Positions 19,147 through 31,556 of a stretch of 64,000 nt of DNA are shown in pieces. The stretch comes from Heterodera schachtii (Eukaryota > Nematoda > Chromadorea > Rhabditida > Heteroderidae). Every line of letters starts with the position of its first letter. Position 1 is the first letter of the stretch. The stretch is taken from positions 90,663 through 154,662 of the forward strand of contig SIJG01000073.1 of the NCBI GenBank assembly GCA_023374025.1. Direction: 5' to 3'. The notes below the pieces were generated by a model, which saw only the letters and a list, made by a program, of their open reading frames with translations, made no database searches and was not told the DNA's origin. The position numbers and the translations under genes are program-made.

Positions 19147-22100
19147 TGAGTTATTATTAGAAATAATAAATGACAATAAATAATTAAAATTTCATTTGGT
19201 TATGTTTTATGAGGAAAAGAGAACATCAATGATTCGTATTTATTACTCTGCCAATCAATCACTGTTTTTTTCGTACGAAAAGGCATAAAAATTTCTTATG
19301 GTTTTTGGCGGGAAGTGAACAGTCATCTCTTGCATTTCGGACACTGATTAATTTATTTTCATAAAACCTTTTAACTCATTGATTCCATGAACAAGCTAAA
19401 AAGAAATACAGCGAAGGAAATAGAAGGGATTGAGTTTTAACAAATAAATTTCTTGCAAAAATAAGCAATAGACAGTAATTGAATAAAACCTAAATCTTCG
19501 AAACAACTAGTTGAAGAATTTCACAAAATTTCCGATTGTGCGTCATTACTTTGTATCACAAGCAAAATGTTTTTTTGTAGATTTGCAGAACCGGTTTCAA
19601 GCCACCAAGATGCTACCACGATGCTCGGCAGATTTAATCAATCTAATAAATTTTGCATTTTTCTGAAAGCCTTTACATCTATCTAGTGGTAGAATGAAAC
19701 GATATAGTGAAGCTTCCGAGAAATAGTGAAATATTAGGATACAAAAAGATGTTTACACCGTCTTTTTACACCATATTTTTTTGCATTGAACAAGGTGGAT
19801 TCTGTCCGGCGGTGCCTGTAGGCATCGGCAGTAAACATTTTTTTAAATTTGAGTGTAGTTAGTGCAAAGATTTTGTGCAAAAAATGACCAAATTTGAGCC
19901 AATTCTTAAGAAAAATTGGAGTTTTTGGTAAGGCGCCGACGAGAAAATTTTAGAAAACGTTGTTTTTATATTTGTTAAAAGATTTTGCCCAAAACAACTT
20001 TATTTCGAGTGAATTTTTAAAAATAAGAAAAGAAGTTTTAATTATTTTTTATATTTAAGACTGAATTTAAAAATAAGGAATTTGTGGGAACTTCGGCATA
20101 TATGGAAAAAGGGGGGTCAGTTGACCAAGATTTTTTTTATACATATTTTGAAGATTTTTGAGAATTTATTGTAATTTCTCCTATCTGGTCATTTTTATGG
20201 CATTTTGTGTCTATTCACCCTTTACAAAAAAAGTTTCCAAAAAAACCATTTTCAAATCACTAAATATGCATAACATAAAAATTACCTAGAGAATTGGAAT
20301 CAAACTTTAATATTTTAAAAATCTGGTTTTTGATGATATCTCTTGAAAAAACCAATTTTTAGAGGTACATTTTCAAAAAAAAAATTTTCTTTTTCAAAGA
20401 AATTTTATTAATTCTCAAAAATACTCAAAATATTTTCAAAAAATGAAAATATGAACTAATGCGCAATTTTTGATTTGTGGAGGAATTTAACAAAAATTTT
20501 CTAAAAGATCCTCAAAATTGCAATATATGTGCGAAAAAATGCGAAAAAGTCAATATATGTATAAAAAATAAGGGCAAATAAAATGAGTGGCCACATCGCA
20601 GAACAGAAAATTTATGCGCGTGTTCTTAAACACTTAAAACACATTAATTTATGCAAATTGCAAACCGTACAAATGTTCAGCGCGCTTTTTGCAACGGCGA
20701 GAGAGTGGTAGGAATGGTGGGAAGAAAGAGAGTGCATACAGTTAGAGACCGGCGAAAGATTGATTGCGGCGCCATTTAACTTGCTGCTCTCTTTAATGGG
20801 AAAATAACAAAAATAAGATGCGGAAAAATTTTCCAGTTTTTTTTTTGGATTTTTATAACCAATTTTCAATATTCATGATTTCTTTTCAGTATTATATTCA
20901 GTGAAATTTTGACGGCTAAATCAATTGAAAATTTCTATTCTCTTTTCAAAGTCACTTTTTAAAAACCTTTAAACCCATGAAAAAATGGATCAATGGTTGA
21001 ATCAATTTTTTCGATAATTTATTTTTTTATTTAATTGTAATAATTTTAAGCATTTTTTTGCACCTAATTGTTTGATCGGAATTTAATTATTTGATGGAAT
21101 TTTAATCTCCCAAATAAATTTAAAATTCTAAAATGTGATAAAAAAAAACTCAGTGAGCTAAGGGATCAATCTCAGATGACAAAATACGAGTTCTAAAATG
21201 CCAAAAAATGTCATACCAATTTTTGACTTTTGGCTTGTAGCCAAATTCTTTTGGTGCCATGAAAACATAGGTGATTTACGTCAATTTGGAATTTTTTTTT
21301 CTAAACTTTTGTTAAATTGCCACCCGCACAATTTGGGCAAAGAAGTAGAAACATTCGACTTTTTGAAATTTAGGACAGGGTTCGAAATTGGCCTAAAATA
21401 TTTGTTAGGTTGATGATCATAAAAATATTTCGGGTTTTAATAAATAAAATATTTGCTAAAGTACTTTCATTTTTTTTTATCAATATTTGACAAATATTTT
21501 GGAATTTTGAATATTTGCTTAATTTTTGGATTGCAAAATCTGTTCACAAAATCAGGTAATCCATTCTTGTTAAGCTTTTTTTTCGCCCTTTCTTTGCGCA
21601 TAAAACTCATTTGCATTCTGTTTCTTGTATTTAAATTAAATTCTTTTTCCATTTGTATATTATGCTACGGTTTGCGGCTAATAATTATGCAATTTTTTAA
21701 TCACCCATTGATTTAGTTCAATTTTCGTCAAATTTAATTCATTTTTTTCTCATCCTTTTCCAAATATTTCATCAAAATTTTTTTAAGATTTTGCCTTATT
21801 CAAATCATGAAAAAATATAAAAAATATTAGTGCCAAAAAAAATATTATTTTTTAACTGGCTATTGCGGTAAACAAAGAAATGAAAACCCAACAAAATTCA
21901 TACAAATTAACGATAAAAACATTTTAACGCATTTTTCTCGAATAAGTCACAGAACCGGTTTACTCGGCCAACACCAAATTTGTCGATGAAATACCAAGTT
22001 CCCAATTCGTACTGCGCCGATTCGTACTTTTTTAATGTTTTACGACTTTTTAAAGATTTCCTGTCAAAGAACGATGGACAGAAAGAAGTGAGCATTATTA

Positions 22101-23526
22101 CCATCTTTACTGCTCAAAACCATGAACTAAAAATTAAAATTTCCTTTTGGTTTGTCATGCCACAAAAAATCGAATAAAAAATTTTATTTTTTGTCGTTCT
22201 GCTCAAAATCAGCGGCAAAAATTTCTTAAAATTTTAATAGTGTTCCAGCTTTGGCATTTTGCACCAAATATGGGCATGTGCAGTGTAATTCAATTGCACA
22301 TTTAATTTTTGAATAAAATTAAATACTGAATTTTCTAATTTGTGGTTGGTGACAATTGCCGTTTGGCTTTCGTATGCTCGAGATTAATTCGGCCTGACCA
22401 TTTGCTGCCGATTTTCTTCAGGCAATTGCCCAAAAAGATTCTGCATCAATTTCCTAATTATTTTTTAATTTAATATTAGTCTTATTTATAAATTTAATTT
22501 TTAATTGGTTTCTGTTCTTACGTAATGAGGCAAAATCAAAATATAAAAAACCCAAATAATTTACCGCTCAAAATTATTCTTTTTTTTTAAATTTTGTATA
22601 CCTATTATAATTTTTACTTATTTATCTGCTTAATTTTTAATTTTGCATTTTCTTTGCCTAAAGAAAAATACATCAGCATTGAGCGCATTTATGTGTTTGA
22701 CAATTTTGTTGAAGCCATTTAAATCTTTGTTGCTTGCTATTTTTTTATATTAAAAAGAATAAATAAATAGATAAAATTCGATATTCAATTAATCTAATTA
22801 TTTAATGCTTTTAACATTGCTTTTCCAATCGGATATTTCCATTTTTCCCAATCACACTACCCGTATGAAAAATGATCTAATCCTTGGGTAATGATTAAAT
22901 TTTTGAGAAAATGAATTAGAAGTTTGGATCCACAGATCAAGCTCATGACACGTATGCCTAAAAAATCAATCCGCTATCCGTCATCATTTTTGGCGATCCG
23001 CGGATCAGGATTCTTATCTGTCTCTGGAAGCCTTAGATCACGATCCATACATATTATAAAAGAAACAATTTTTCAATTGATCTTTCATTTTTTCCAATAA
23101 CACTTTGTCAAGAACTCTAATTATTGTCACTATTAAAAGTCATTATTTGGTGGCACATTGACTTTCTTTTGCTTTATCTCAAAGGAAATCAAAAAAATAA
23201 AAAGAATTGAATTTGAATTTATTTTTGTATAGCGTAATGAAATTTTTATTAAAATAAATGTATGAAAATTTAGTCGATGTGTATGCAGTTGTCAATTAAT
23301 AAAATTCAATTGCCAATGATTCATCATTTGTAAATTTTTTGGTGGCTTGTCTAAACCGCTGATGATAAAATCCTTGGTTTATTTCCCACTCCAATTCTTT
23401 TTTTTTATGAATAATCCAAATTAAAAAAATAGTTTTGCTTCCAAAAACCTACTAGTCCATTGTATTTTAATTTAATTCTATTAATTTCAGTTTTTAACTT
23501 TCCCTATTTTTGTCAGATTCAACTAA
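19147..23526. other. Gene-poor AT-rich region with dispersed repeats
   Basis: No gene could be supported on either strand. It contains one GC-rich near-palindrome (19806-19828) and, near 22.98 kb, a short palindromic GATCCGCGGATC. Open frames here are short and compositionally biased. Confidence 0.4.
19806..19828. repeat. GC-rich near-palindromic dispersed repeat core
   Basis: CGGCGGTGCCTGTAGGCATC in AT-rich surroundings; a diverged member of the GGCGGYGCC...GGCGCCGCC family. Confidence 0.6.
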
Positions 23527-23751
23527 ATGGACTCCAATCGCACCGGTGGATGCCATGGAAGGGCGACTCCGATGTTGCTAGTCGCGCTGCTGCTACTTTT
23601 CGGGATTGCGGTTGGCATTGCGCGGCTGGTCGCAGCTCCGGATGAACACAATCCCACGAAGAGCCCGATGGATTTGCTGGACCCCATGCCGTTTAGCAAT
23701 GGGCCGTGTGCGCTTGCGGGGTGCAGGTCAGCTTCATCGACGGCATTCTAA
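23527..23751 (+). CDS. Small one-pass membrane protein, paralogue A
   Basis: About 74 residues: a short N-terminus with RTGGC, a transmembrane helix (PMLLVALLLLFGIAVGIARL) and a lumenal or extracellular part with the motif PFSNGPCALAGC. The same order (RRTGG, hydrophobic helix, PFAIGPCSGAGC) is found at 29677-30115, so the two are paralogues 6 kb apart. The region is more GC rich than its surroundings, as expected for real coding sequence here. A possible donor (CAG|GTCAGC) near 23726 means further exons may follow. Function unknown. Confidence 0.5.
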   Translation: MDSNRTGGCHGRATPMLLVALLLLFGIAVGIARLVAAPDEHNPTKSPMDLLDPMPFSNGPCALAGCRSASSTAF

Positions 23752-25470
23752 AGAATTATAGAAAATTTCTTATGAATAATTTAAAAATTTTTAGGCCCTT
23801 TTATGGCATTTTTTTTTTTGCTTAATCACGGTTTTCTAAAAAATGTGACCCAAAAAGGCCATTTTAAAAATTTGTACATTTTTCTTACTTTTTTATATAC
23901 ATATTTTCACTATTTGTTGTGCATGTTTTTGACAGCTCCAATTATTAATAAGGCTGGGAACTAAATAACGAAAAATCACCAACAAATACATACGGTAGAT
24001 TAACAAAAGAAATAAAACATTTGCCTGATACCTAAAAGTCACAAAAACGCCAAATGAAAATATTTCTATTTTTAGGCTTCCCAACGCAACTCCAAGCCCA
24101 ATTGATCAGCAGTAGTGAATGAATTGCTGGGAAGTGATCGGCCAATTTGAACTATGGAATTGAAAGTTGCCGTGCTCATAAAATTGTACTTTTTTTGTTT
24201 GAATGTAAAAATGTTTAAATTTTATCTACATAAAATAATTTTTCTTCGTAAATTTCAAATCCCACACGTGATCCCACAAATTGCTCTGCTTGTTATTATT
24301 CAATCTCAGGGCCGAAATTCATGGCCTGGCCCAGAAAAGTGCCGGGGCCGAAACATTTTGGTGATTCTGAAAAAATATTCTTTCTGTGTGGATGGACATT
24401 TCGCTTAACATTTGGTCCAATAACCCGAAATTGGACGTTTCGCCTAGTTCACATCCCAAAAAGATGCTTAGTCCGATTTTGCATTCGAAGGTGAAATTCC
24501 ATTTGCTGCTGTACAAATGCTGATAATAATAATGATGATGATGAATTTTTTTGCTATTTTTATGTCATTGATTATGATCATTTTTTGTAATTGTCCGAAA
24601 TGGACTAAATTGATATCATTTTATAGCGCTACTTCTTCTCTATTATTTGCAAAATTACAAAAAATTTCGTTGAGTTTGAAAAAAGTTATGCACAAAAAAA
24701 TTTTCCGAACATTTTTGGCCGTAACTTTTTTGTAACTTAATCAAATATTTTGATTTTTTCAGCTCATAGAGAACTCTTAAGGCTATTGAATTAGCTCAAA
24801 TTCATAAAGTTTGAAATGAGTTGTATCACAAAAAATTTGCCTTAGTTGACTTTTACTCCCATCCGTCCGCCGTTTTTTGCACTGAACGACACCTAAACCG
24901 TAATGCCCCGATTCGTAACTGTTTTTTCTAAATTAAAAAAAATCGTCATATCTTTTGTAAAAGTCAGACCAATTCATTCTTGGTAACATTCGTTAATTTA
25001 ATGCAAAATTCAAAATTAATCATATTTAAACAAAAAGTTATGGACGAACATTATTAACAATTTTTGGCCGTAACTTTTTTCAAATTTATGCAAAATTTTG
25101 GCAATTTTTTCTGATGCTTTTATGTCCCATTTTCGTTTATTTACTATGATAAATTGCAAATGTAACTTTGTTTGCAATTGTAACCAAAATTAATCGTTCT
25201 TATAAAATATTTTTAAGCATAATGTTTACAAAATTTTTTTAACTTTCGTTAATTTTTCAAGATTTTTTTGCATTTTTCGTAACTTATATTCCTTTCCTAA
25301 TAATAACAAAATTTTCAATGCAGAATTTTTCAGTTACTTAAATTAATAAATTTAAATCTACATGAGACATTTTTTGAATTTTTTTTTAGGATTTTTATGA
25401 TTTTTTTTTTACATTTTTGATTTTATTCATTTTTTATCTCAAATTTCATCTGGAATTTGCAAAAAAATTT

Positions 25471-25497
25471 CCCGGCGGTCCCTATCGGCACCACAGG
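25471..25497. repeat. GC-rich near-palindromic dispersed repeat core
   Basis: CCCGGCGGTCCCTATCGGCA: left arm intact, right arm diverged. A second copy lies 114 bp downstream in the opposite sense. Confidence 0.55.
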
Positions 25498-25610
25498 ATC
25501 GGCTTTTACTTATTAACCCTGTAGAAATGAGTCAAAAATTGCGACATTTGGTCATTTTTTGGTCAAAATCAGTTAATAAATTGACAAAATTTTCAAAAAA
25601 TAAAATTTCA

Positions 25611-25634
25611 GGCGGCGCCTATCGGCACCGCCGG
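25611..25634. repeat. GC-rich near-palindromic dispersed repeat core
   Basis: GGCGGCGCCTATCGGCACCG followed by CCGG. Arms pair almost completely. Confidence 0.7.
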
Positions 25635-26349
25635 ACCTCTTTTTTCCTAGTTTTTTGAAAAAATTGCGACGAAAAAAAGGGGTTTTGAAAAGCAAGAAAT
25701 AGTCAAATTATAGAATATTAACAGATTTGATTCCCGATCTCTTTTTACAGTTTGATGCATTCGGAAAATCTTAGTCGACCCATTAGCCCCTTTTAATGCA
25801 TCCCGCCAGCCTATAAAATTTATTTTTCAAAGTTTAAGGTTTTTGATTTTTGGAAATTTTTTGAAATTTAATTAAAATTTTTTCGAATTTTCCAAAATCC
25901 CGCAATCTCGCGCGGGATCCGCAAATTTGAAATTTCCGGTCTCTACTGTTATCTATCTCCATTTCATGAAAATCTTCATAATCAGGACATTTTTTATACA
26001 GATGCCAATTTAAAAATAAGGAAAAATCGTTAAAATCAATCATTAAGTTTTTTATATTTAAGATGCTAATTTAAAATTCAGGACAAATCGTAAAAATCAG
26101 GACATTTTCTGTTTTTCATATTGCTCATCCCCAATTCAGAACAATTTTGAAAAATTCAGGACAGTTTGGATCCTGGCTTCAATAAAAGGCAGTGTGACTC
26201 TGTTATAATTTATTAATAATAATTTTTTAGAATATAGGTTATTTTAAATTTTTATATTTTCTGCCTTCATTAATATATTTTTAAAAAATTATTAATTTTT
26301 ATTCCCGATAAATGAAAATAATCTAAATATTTAAATAAGGAAGAACCCA

Positions 26350-26790
26350 ATGTTTTATTCTTTTTCTGCTTTATTTTTTGCTATTGTTATTTTCCATCAA
26401 TTTTTATTTCAGATTTCAAATGCAATTCCATCGGTATGTCAATTAATGCGATAATTATATTTAATAACCCAATTTAATAAGATGGACGATAAAATGCTAA
26501 TTGCATTTATGAAAGGACAGCAAGAAACTCAATTCAGTGAATATTCTACACAAAAATATGAGGCACATCTTGGCATTATGTATTATATGAGAAAGAATTG
26601 GCAATGTGACAAAATTACGGATGAATTTATTAAAGAATATGAAAGGACAGAATGCCAAAAATATCGCAAATATTTGGAAATTTTGTACGAATATTTGTTT
26701 AGAGAACATGTTGGAATTCCAACAGTGAAGCCTAAATTTGTATTTAAAAACATAATTGAAATTGATGGGACAATAATCAATTGGCACTAA
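26350..26790 (+). CDS. Small putatively secreted protein
   Basis: Two exons: 26350-26433 encodes a signal peptide (MFYSFSALFFAIVIFHQFLF then QISNAIPS), then a 48-nt GT-AG phase-0 intron, then exon 2 from 26482 to a TAA at 26790. The mature part (about 102 residues) is charged and helical (QCDKITDEFIKEYERTECQK). A further helical open frame (26870-27130) follows but is not joined by an obvious in-frame splice. Not recognised; secretion is inferred from the signal sequence. Confidence 0.5.
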
Positions 26791-26869
26791 TTTCTGTCGT
26801 CGAAATTCTGAATGATATATTTCACAACATTTTCGGGACTCATTATTTATTGATATCGATGATATTGTA

Positions 26870-27130
26870 TTGAATTTGGAAAATGAGATCGAATTGTTGA
26901 ATTATGAAATTAAAGAGGAGGAAAAATTAAACGAATTTGAATATAATTTTCGGCAAGAATTTGAGCAAAAAATGGTAAAAATATTTGAAAAAACAAAAGG
27001 AAATGCGAATAAAGAAAAGGAAAATTTGGAAAAAGCAATTGAAAATGCTGCAAATAATGTAGAAGCGAACGAACTGAAAAATATATATGATGAAATATTT
27101 GGGGCGTTCATTTCGTCGACATTTTTATAA
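26870..27130 (+). CDS. Coiled-coil open frame, possible 3' part of the secreted-protein gene
   Basis: About 86 residues, highly charged and helical (NEIELLNYEIKEEEKLNEFE; NNVEANELKNIYDEIFGAFI). Its frame extends upstream to about 26.81 kb without an ATG. It may be the last exon of the preceding gene with a frameshift, or a relic. Coding character is better than nearby sequence, but no start is defined. Confidence 0.3.
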   Translation: MNLENEIELLNYEIKEEEKLNEFEYNFRQEFEQKMVKIFEKTKGNANKEKENLEKAIENAANNVEANELKNIYDEIFGAFISSTFL

Positions 27131-27694
27131 AAAATCCTTTTCACAAAATGATTTCTTCTGATTTTTTTTTTTTAGTAATTTTTCCCTTTTCCTTTCGAAT
27201 GTTCTGTCCGAGTTGCATTTTTTTTCATTTTTTTTTGTCATTTCATTACCTGTAAAATCCAGTTTATAATGAACCGGTTCGTAATACTATTAGAAGCAGG
27301 GCTGGCCGTGATCAAGGATCACGGGGCACGTATTTTTTCAATTTTCCCGTGATTTTGGTAATTGATTGGCATTTTATATAGGGAATTTTTATAGAGACTA
27401 AAATTTGAAAATGTGATTAGAGAAAAAACTGGCAATTTAATAATGTCTTCAAAAATGAAGTTTTTTGTACGTTGTGTGTATTTTTTTTTTACTTTATTTT
27501 TCCCTTTTCCTTCTCATTTTTGTACGTCGTGCCAATGTTTTGTCGGTTGTTACGCCATTCTTTGGATTTGTTGGGACCGCTTCAAAAAGCCACCAACACG
27601 AGGCACTCACAAAAAGAGAATGTAAAAACGCAAAAAAAAAAATAAAATTTGAAATTTAATTTTTCAGTTCATCTCTGGCGACGGTTGGCTTTCG

Positions 27695-27889
27695 ATGTTT
27701 GATTTGCTTGCGCCTTCACAAATTGGACAGGGAATTGCAATGATCAGCCACCGATTTGACTATTACATGGACGAACAATTCAAAAATCGCAAATGGGCAA
27801 TTGAATTTATGTACATACATAACGACATGTTTTCTAGGGTTTTCGATGTCGTTGACATGGATCTGACACCCATTTCGACTCCGAGCTGA
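27695..27889 (+). pseudogene. F-box-like family fragment (second subfamily), N-terminal part
   Basis: Reads FDLLAPSQIGQGIAMISHRF and YYMDEQFKNRKWAIEFMYIH, the F-box-like start of the expanded cyst-nematode family (compare DIFPSFDHAQLGLKMALISD in the 61 kb gene). It then runs into foreign sequence and a stop. No first exon or C-terminal part is present. Confidence 0.6.
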
Positions 27890-28099
27890 AATTCAAACAA
27901 AATTCAATATTTATAAATTAGAACTTATGTTTCGAAAAATACAGGAAAAAAAACAGGAATCATCAATCCTGCAACAAAAAATTGCATAAACCGTTTTTAG
28001 ACGAAAAATGCGACATTAGGAATTTGACTTTTCTTCGACTTTGGGCTCGGAGTTCGAAATTATCGAATGGGTATCATATTCTTGGTCAACTACCCTGAA

Positions 28100-28340
28100 A
28101 ACCCACCAGGAATTGCGCCTTCACAACTTGGACTGGGAATTGCAATGATCAACCATCGTTTTGACATCATCGTCGATGAACACTTCAAAATGCGCAAATG
28201 GGCAATGGAATTTATTCGAATTCGAAACAAAGTTGGAGCGAATGGCACAAGGGAAACGGAAATATTCAATTTTCACGCAAAATCAACGGATTCAAGCGCA
28301 TCATTATCTCGTAAGATTGGCAAAATCTTTGGTATTTAAC
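28100..28340 (+). pseudogene. F-box-like family fragment (second subfamily)
   Basis: GIAPSQLGLGIAMINHRFDI then IVDEHFKMRKWAMEFIRIRN and KVGANGTRETEIFNF, a second copy of the block at 27695 and further along the domain. Frame and homology are lost after about 28290. Probably a tandem relic of the same duplication. Confidence 0.6.
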
Positions 28341-28470
28341 ATGTTTAGAACATGTTTTCTAAGCCATTTCTTTTCGATTCGACAATTACTAAAAAATAAC
28401 ATGAAATTGCAAAAAAGTCAAAAAGTTTTTCTTTATAATTACATGCTGAAAATATGTTTTTGTTACATTA

Positions 28471-28707
28471 CAATGGCGTAAGCAGGGGGGGGGGGGCTGA
28501 GGGGGCGAAAGCCCCCCCCCGGCCAAAATGGCAAAAAATATTAATTTTTTGGCGAAAAACTTTATAAAATATACCTCATAATTCGTGATTTCAAAAAACC
28601 AAAAATACACCCCTAGAAATCGACTTAAAAAAGAAAAATACACCCCTAAAAATCGAATTTTTGACTTCAGCCACCCCCCCAAAGCCAAGGGTCTGGCTAC
28701 GCCCTTT
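28471..28707. mobile_element. Miniature inverted-repeat element, GGGCGTA type
   Basis: Starts near GGCGTAAGCAGGGGGGG and ends near GGGTCTGGCTACGCCCTTTA; the ends are roughly inverted. Inside are two lines of TACACCCCTA.AAATCGA. A second copy with the same ends lies at 39523-39949. Confidence 0.6.
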
Positions 28708-28933
28708 AATTATGTCCGGAAAATTTTTCCAGCCTCCTAGGATTTTTTTAGACTTGTTAAGTGAAAAATATTTTGCAAAAAAGCAAATATAATTTTGATT
28801 ATTTAATATTTCAATTGTTACCCAAATTAATTTAAATACTAGATTTTTTTGAATAAGAATAATTTTTAAATAAAATTTCTGTCAAAAAAAATTTTGGGGC
28901 ATTTTTCTAAGAAAAATAGGAGTTTTGGGGGGC

Positions 28934-28956
28934 GGCGGTGCCGATAGGCGCCGCGG
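28934..28956. repeat. GC-rich near-palindromic dispersed repeat core
   Basis: GGCGGTGCCGATAGGCGCCG then CGG, followed by the family's usual GGGAAAAATT flank. Confidence 0.7.
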
Positions 28957-29064
28957 GGAAAAATTGGAAATTTTGATCATTTATAAACAGGTTGTCCTGA
29001 AACAGCCAATTTATAAAATTTTGAAAAATTTTAGGGTAATTTAATCAAATTCTTAGGGTTAAAA

Positions 29065-29165
29065 GTCGCGTTCGCGCCAAAATGCGAAACGCGAACGCGA
29101 AAGCGAAAGTGCCAAAAAAAGCGAAATATGCGAAGCGAAACGCGAAGCGAAAGCGAAAGCCCATC
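29065..29165 (+). repeat. GCGAAA/CGAACG word-repeat element
   Basis: Low-complexity run of GCGAAA, GCGAAG and CGAACG words ending in CCCATCCCTG. Similar word-repeat runs with other words but the same kind of end occur at 51.3, 53.1, 58.3, 58.7 and 60.0 kb. Confidence 0.6.
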
Positions 29166-29676
29166 CCTGTTGCATATCCAATTCCCAATTTTTTGGCAAT
29201 TATTTCGTCGTTCATTTTCGGATTTGATTCTTTAATTTCGTAATATTGCTTATCTTTTTCAATAAAAAACGTCAGCCTGCCTGTTTTGTCACAACGTAGG
29301 TTTTACGAAACCAAAAGCAAAAATTTCAGTAAATTTTTTAAGCAATTTAAACAAAGTGAGGCCAAATTGTGACTTCAGCCAACCAAGCGCAAGGATCTGT
29401 TTTAAATTGATTTAACTTTAATGGTAGTGAAAATATTTAAGTAATTTAAAGATTTTTCTATTACGGTGTGTATTTCAATTGTTCTTAGGGGCCTTATAGA
29501 TGTAAGACATAAAATTGCTAATTTCGCTCTATTTAAGTCGGTTTTTGTGCATGCGTATTAAAATATGCTATTTTTGAATTTTATTAAAACCAATTTTTAA
29601 TAAATTTCTAAAAATTAAACTATTAATTCTCCCAAATTGTTGTCAGATTTCAAAAACTTACCTTCTCTGGCACAAA

Positions 29677-30115
29677 ATGGCTTCCGAAAGCAGACAAACG
29701 TCAGAACATCGACGCACCGGTGGTTACTGTTGAAAGGCGAGTTCAACGTTGCTGGCCGTGTTGCTGTTACTGATCGGGATCGCGCATGTCATCGCGCTGC
29801 TTGTCTACTGGGCACTGTGTCCTGAAACAGCAAAAGCAAAGCCAAGCGCATTGGACAAAATGGAAACAATTCCGTTTGCCATTGGGCCGTGTTCGGGTGC
29901 GGGATGTACGTCACAAACATCGACGACACCATCAGCAACAACATCATCAGTGACAACGACGACTGCACAGCCGAACGACGACCACCAATCGAAAGCCGCG
30001 CCGAAATCGTCGATGCTGTTGAAGTTGGGGCAGGCACTCGCCACGGCCCTTTTGTACTCGATGCTAAGTCGCCGTCCAACATGCGACTACCGGCCGCAGC
30101 CGAGGACGAAAATGG
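29677..30115 (+). pseudogene. One-pass membrane protein, paralogue B, with in-frame stop
   Basis: An ATG at 29677 starts MASESRQTSEHRRTGG, but a TGA follows at 29731; the frame then continues with the membrane helix TLLAVLLLLIGIAHVIALLV, the motif PFAIGPCSGAGC shared with paralogue A, a Thr/Ser-rich mucin-like stretch (TTPSATTSSVTTTT) and a C-terminal helix. A donor (AATG|GTGCGT) lies near 30115. The stop suggests a pseudogene, unless it is read through or sequencing error. The high GC content relative to its surroundings supports a coding origin. Confidence 0.5.
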
Positions 30116-30675
30116 TGCGTTTTAAGTTTAACAAATTGATATTGCTGAAAATTTAAATTTAAAAAAGTCGATTAAAAAGTGATAAAAATCGCCAAAAAGG
30201 CACTAAAAAGTCATAAAAAGACAATGAAAAACTAAAGAAAAGTAACTAACTCAAAAAACGCTTTTTTAAAGAATGAATAGAAGTGCAAAAAACACAAAAA
30301 AAAAGATTATTTTGAACGCAGCATAAAATTTTTTTGAATGTTGTTATTACGCCAAACTTTGTTTGATATTTTGCAGTTTAGAAATTTCAGCCCATATGGT
30401 CTGCGATTTCAGTATCGGTCTCTTTGATTGACTTACTTTCTGGAATTTCCTTAATTGATTTGGCTTAAAAAGTGGAAACAAAACCATTAAAATCTAAAAA
30501 GTAGGAAAAAGTCAAATAAAATGTAAAACTGTATGTTAGAAGCATCAGATAAAGTGCAGAAACTCTTTAAAGTAATTTAATGCATTAAAGCAGCTAAAAA
30601 ATCATTCAAAGAAAGGAGTTAGAAAAAGCCGGAAATTTTTTTAACAAAAATTTTTGAGGTGAACAACAGCGGTTC

Positions 30676-30930
30676 GCCAGTACCACAGGCACATCCATCG
30701 CCACTTCCATAGGCACATCCATTGGCAATTCCATCGCCACTTCCATCGCCATATCCATCGCCATTTCTATCGCCACTTCCATCGGCACATCCATTGGCAA
30801 TTCCATCGCCACTTCCATCGCCATATCCATCGCCATTTCCATCGCCACTTCCATCGGCAATCCATCGCCACTTCCATCGGCACATCCATTGGCAATTCCA
30901 TCGCCACTTCCATCGGCAGCTCCATCTTTG
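30676..30930. repeat. 12-bp minisatellite with 72-bp higher-order period
   Basis: Units of the form TCCATCGCCACT, TCCATCGCCATA, TCCATCGCCATT, TCCATCGGCACA and TCCATTGGCAAT follow in the same order, so six 12-mers make a 72-bp higher-order unit; one 11-mer breaks the frame near 30860. All frames are open on both strands, so open frames are not evidence of a gene. On - one frame reads MELPMDVPMEVA repeats and continues upstream to about 31078; a coding role is possible but unsupported. Confidence 0.85.
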
Positions 30931-31230
30931 CCAATTTCGCCTTCGAGTCCGCTTCTTCCTCAGAGTGCTGCCTCGTCTTTAATTTTTGTGAGCAAAAAAT
31001 GCAAAAAAATTTGAAATTTTTAATTTTAAGGGAATTAAATCGGACTACATGGATTTGGTATAGGGCCACGAACAACAAAGCCCAGATGTTGGATGATAAT
31101 AATTTTTATGTCCCATCTGTTTTTAATTTAATGCCTTTTTTATCCTGTGTATTTTTATTGTATTAACTAATTTTTGCCTTTTTCATATATTGCTTTTTAT
31201 TAATTCATAAGAAATACTTTGACTCAAAAA

Positions 31231-31556
31231 ACGGTAATAGTACCGATGGTACCCCCCCCCCCCTTTTTTGAAAAATGAAATTTTAAAAATTTTTGTCGAG
31301 AAAAGATGGTATTAGGGGTTTTAAAGGTCGGAGAATCAGAATCTGACATTAATTTCGACCTATATCGAACCGCGAACACGAATTCGAGCGAAAAGTCGAA
31401 AATTAAAATTTTCGAATTTTTTATTTTTGGTCCAAAAATGGCTTATTCTGATTCTCCGACCTTTAAAACCCCTAATACCATCTTTTCCGAAAAAAAATTT
31501 TAAAAATTTCATTTTTCAAAAAGGGGGGGGGGGGGTACCATCGGTACTATTACCAA
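31231..31556. mobile_element. Miniature inverted-repeat element, poly-C type
   Basis: Two arms of about 110 bp are near-perfect inverted copies: the left starts ACGGTAATAGTACCGATGGT followed by a C tract, the right ends with a G tract then ACCATCGGTACTATTACC. The loop is about 95 bp. Related elements at 59115-59575 and 62472-63012 share the C/G tract and the GACATTAATTTCGA-type core. Confidence 0.8.

Larger units (their letters stand above)
23752..26349. other. Gene-poor AT-rich region
   Basis: No supported gene. Two GC-rich near-palindromes occur at 25471-25497 and 25611-25634, and near 25.9 kb a short CGCGCGGGATCCGC...CCGGTCTCTA stretch resembles the ends of the CGGGAT repeat elements at 51-54 kb. 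Confidence 0.35.
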
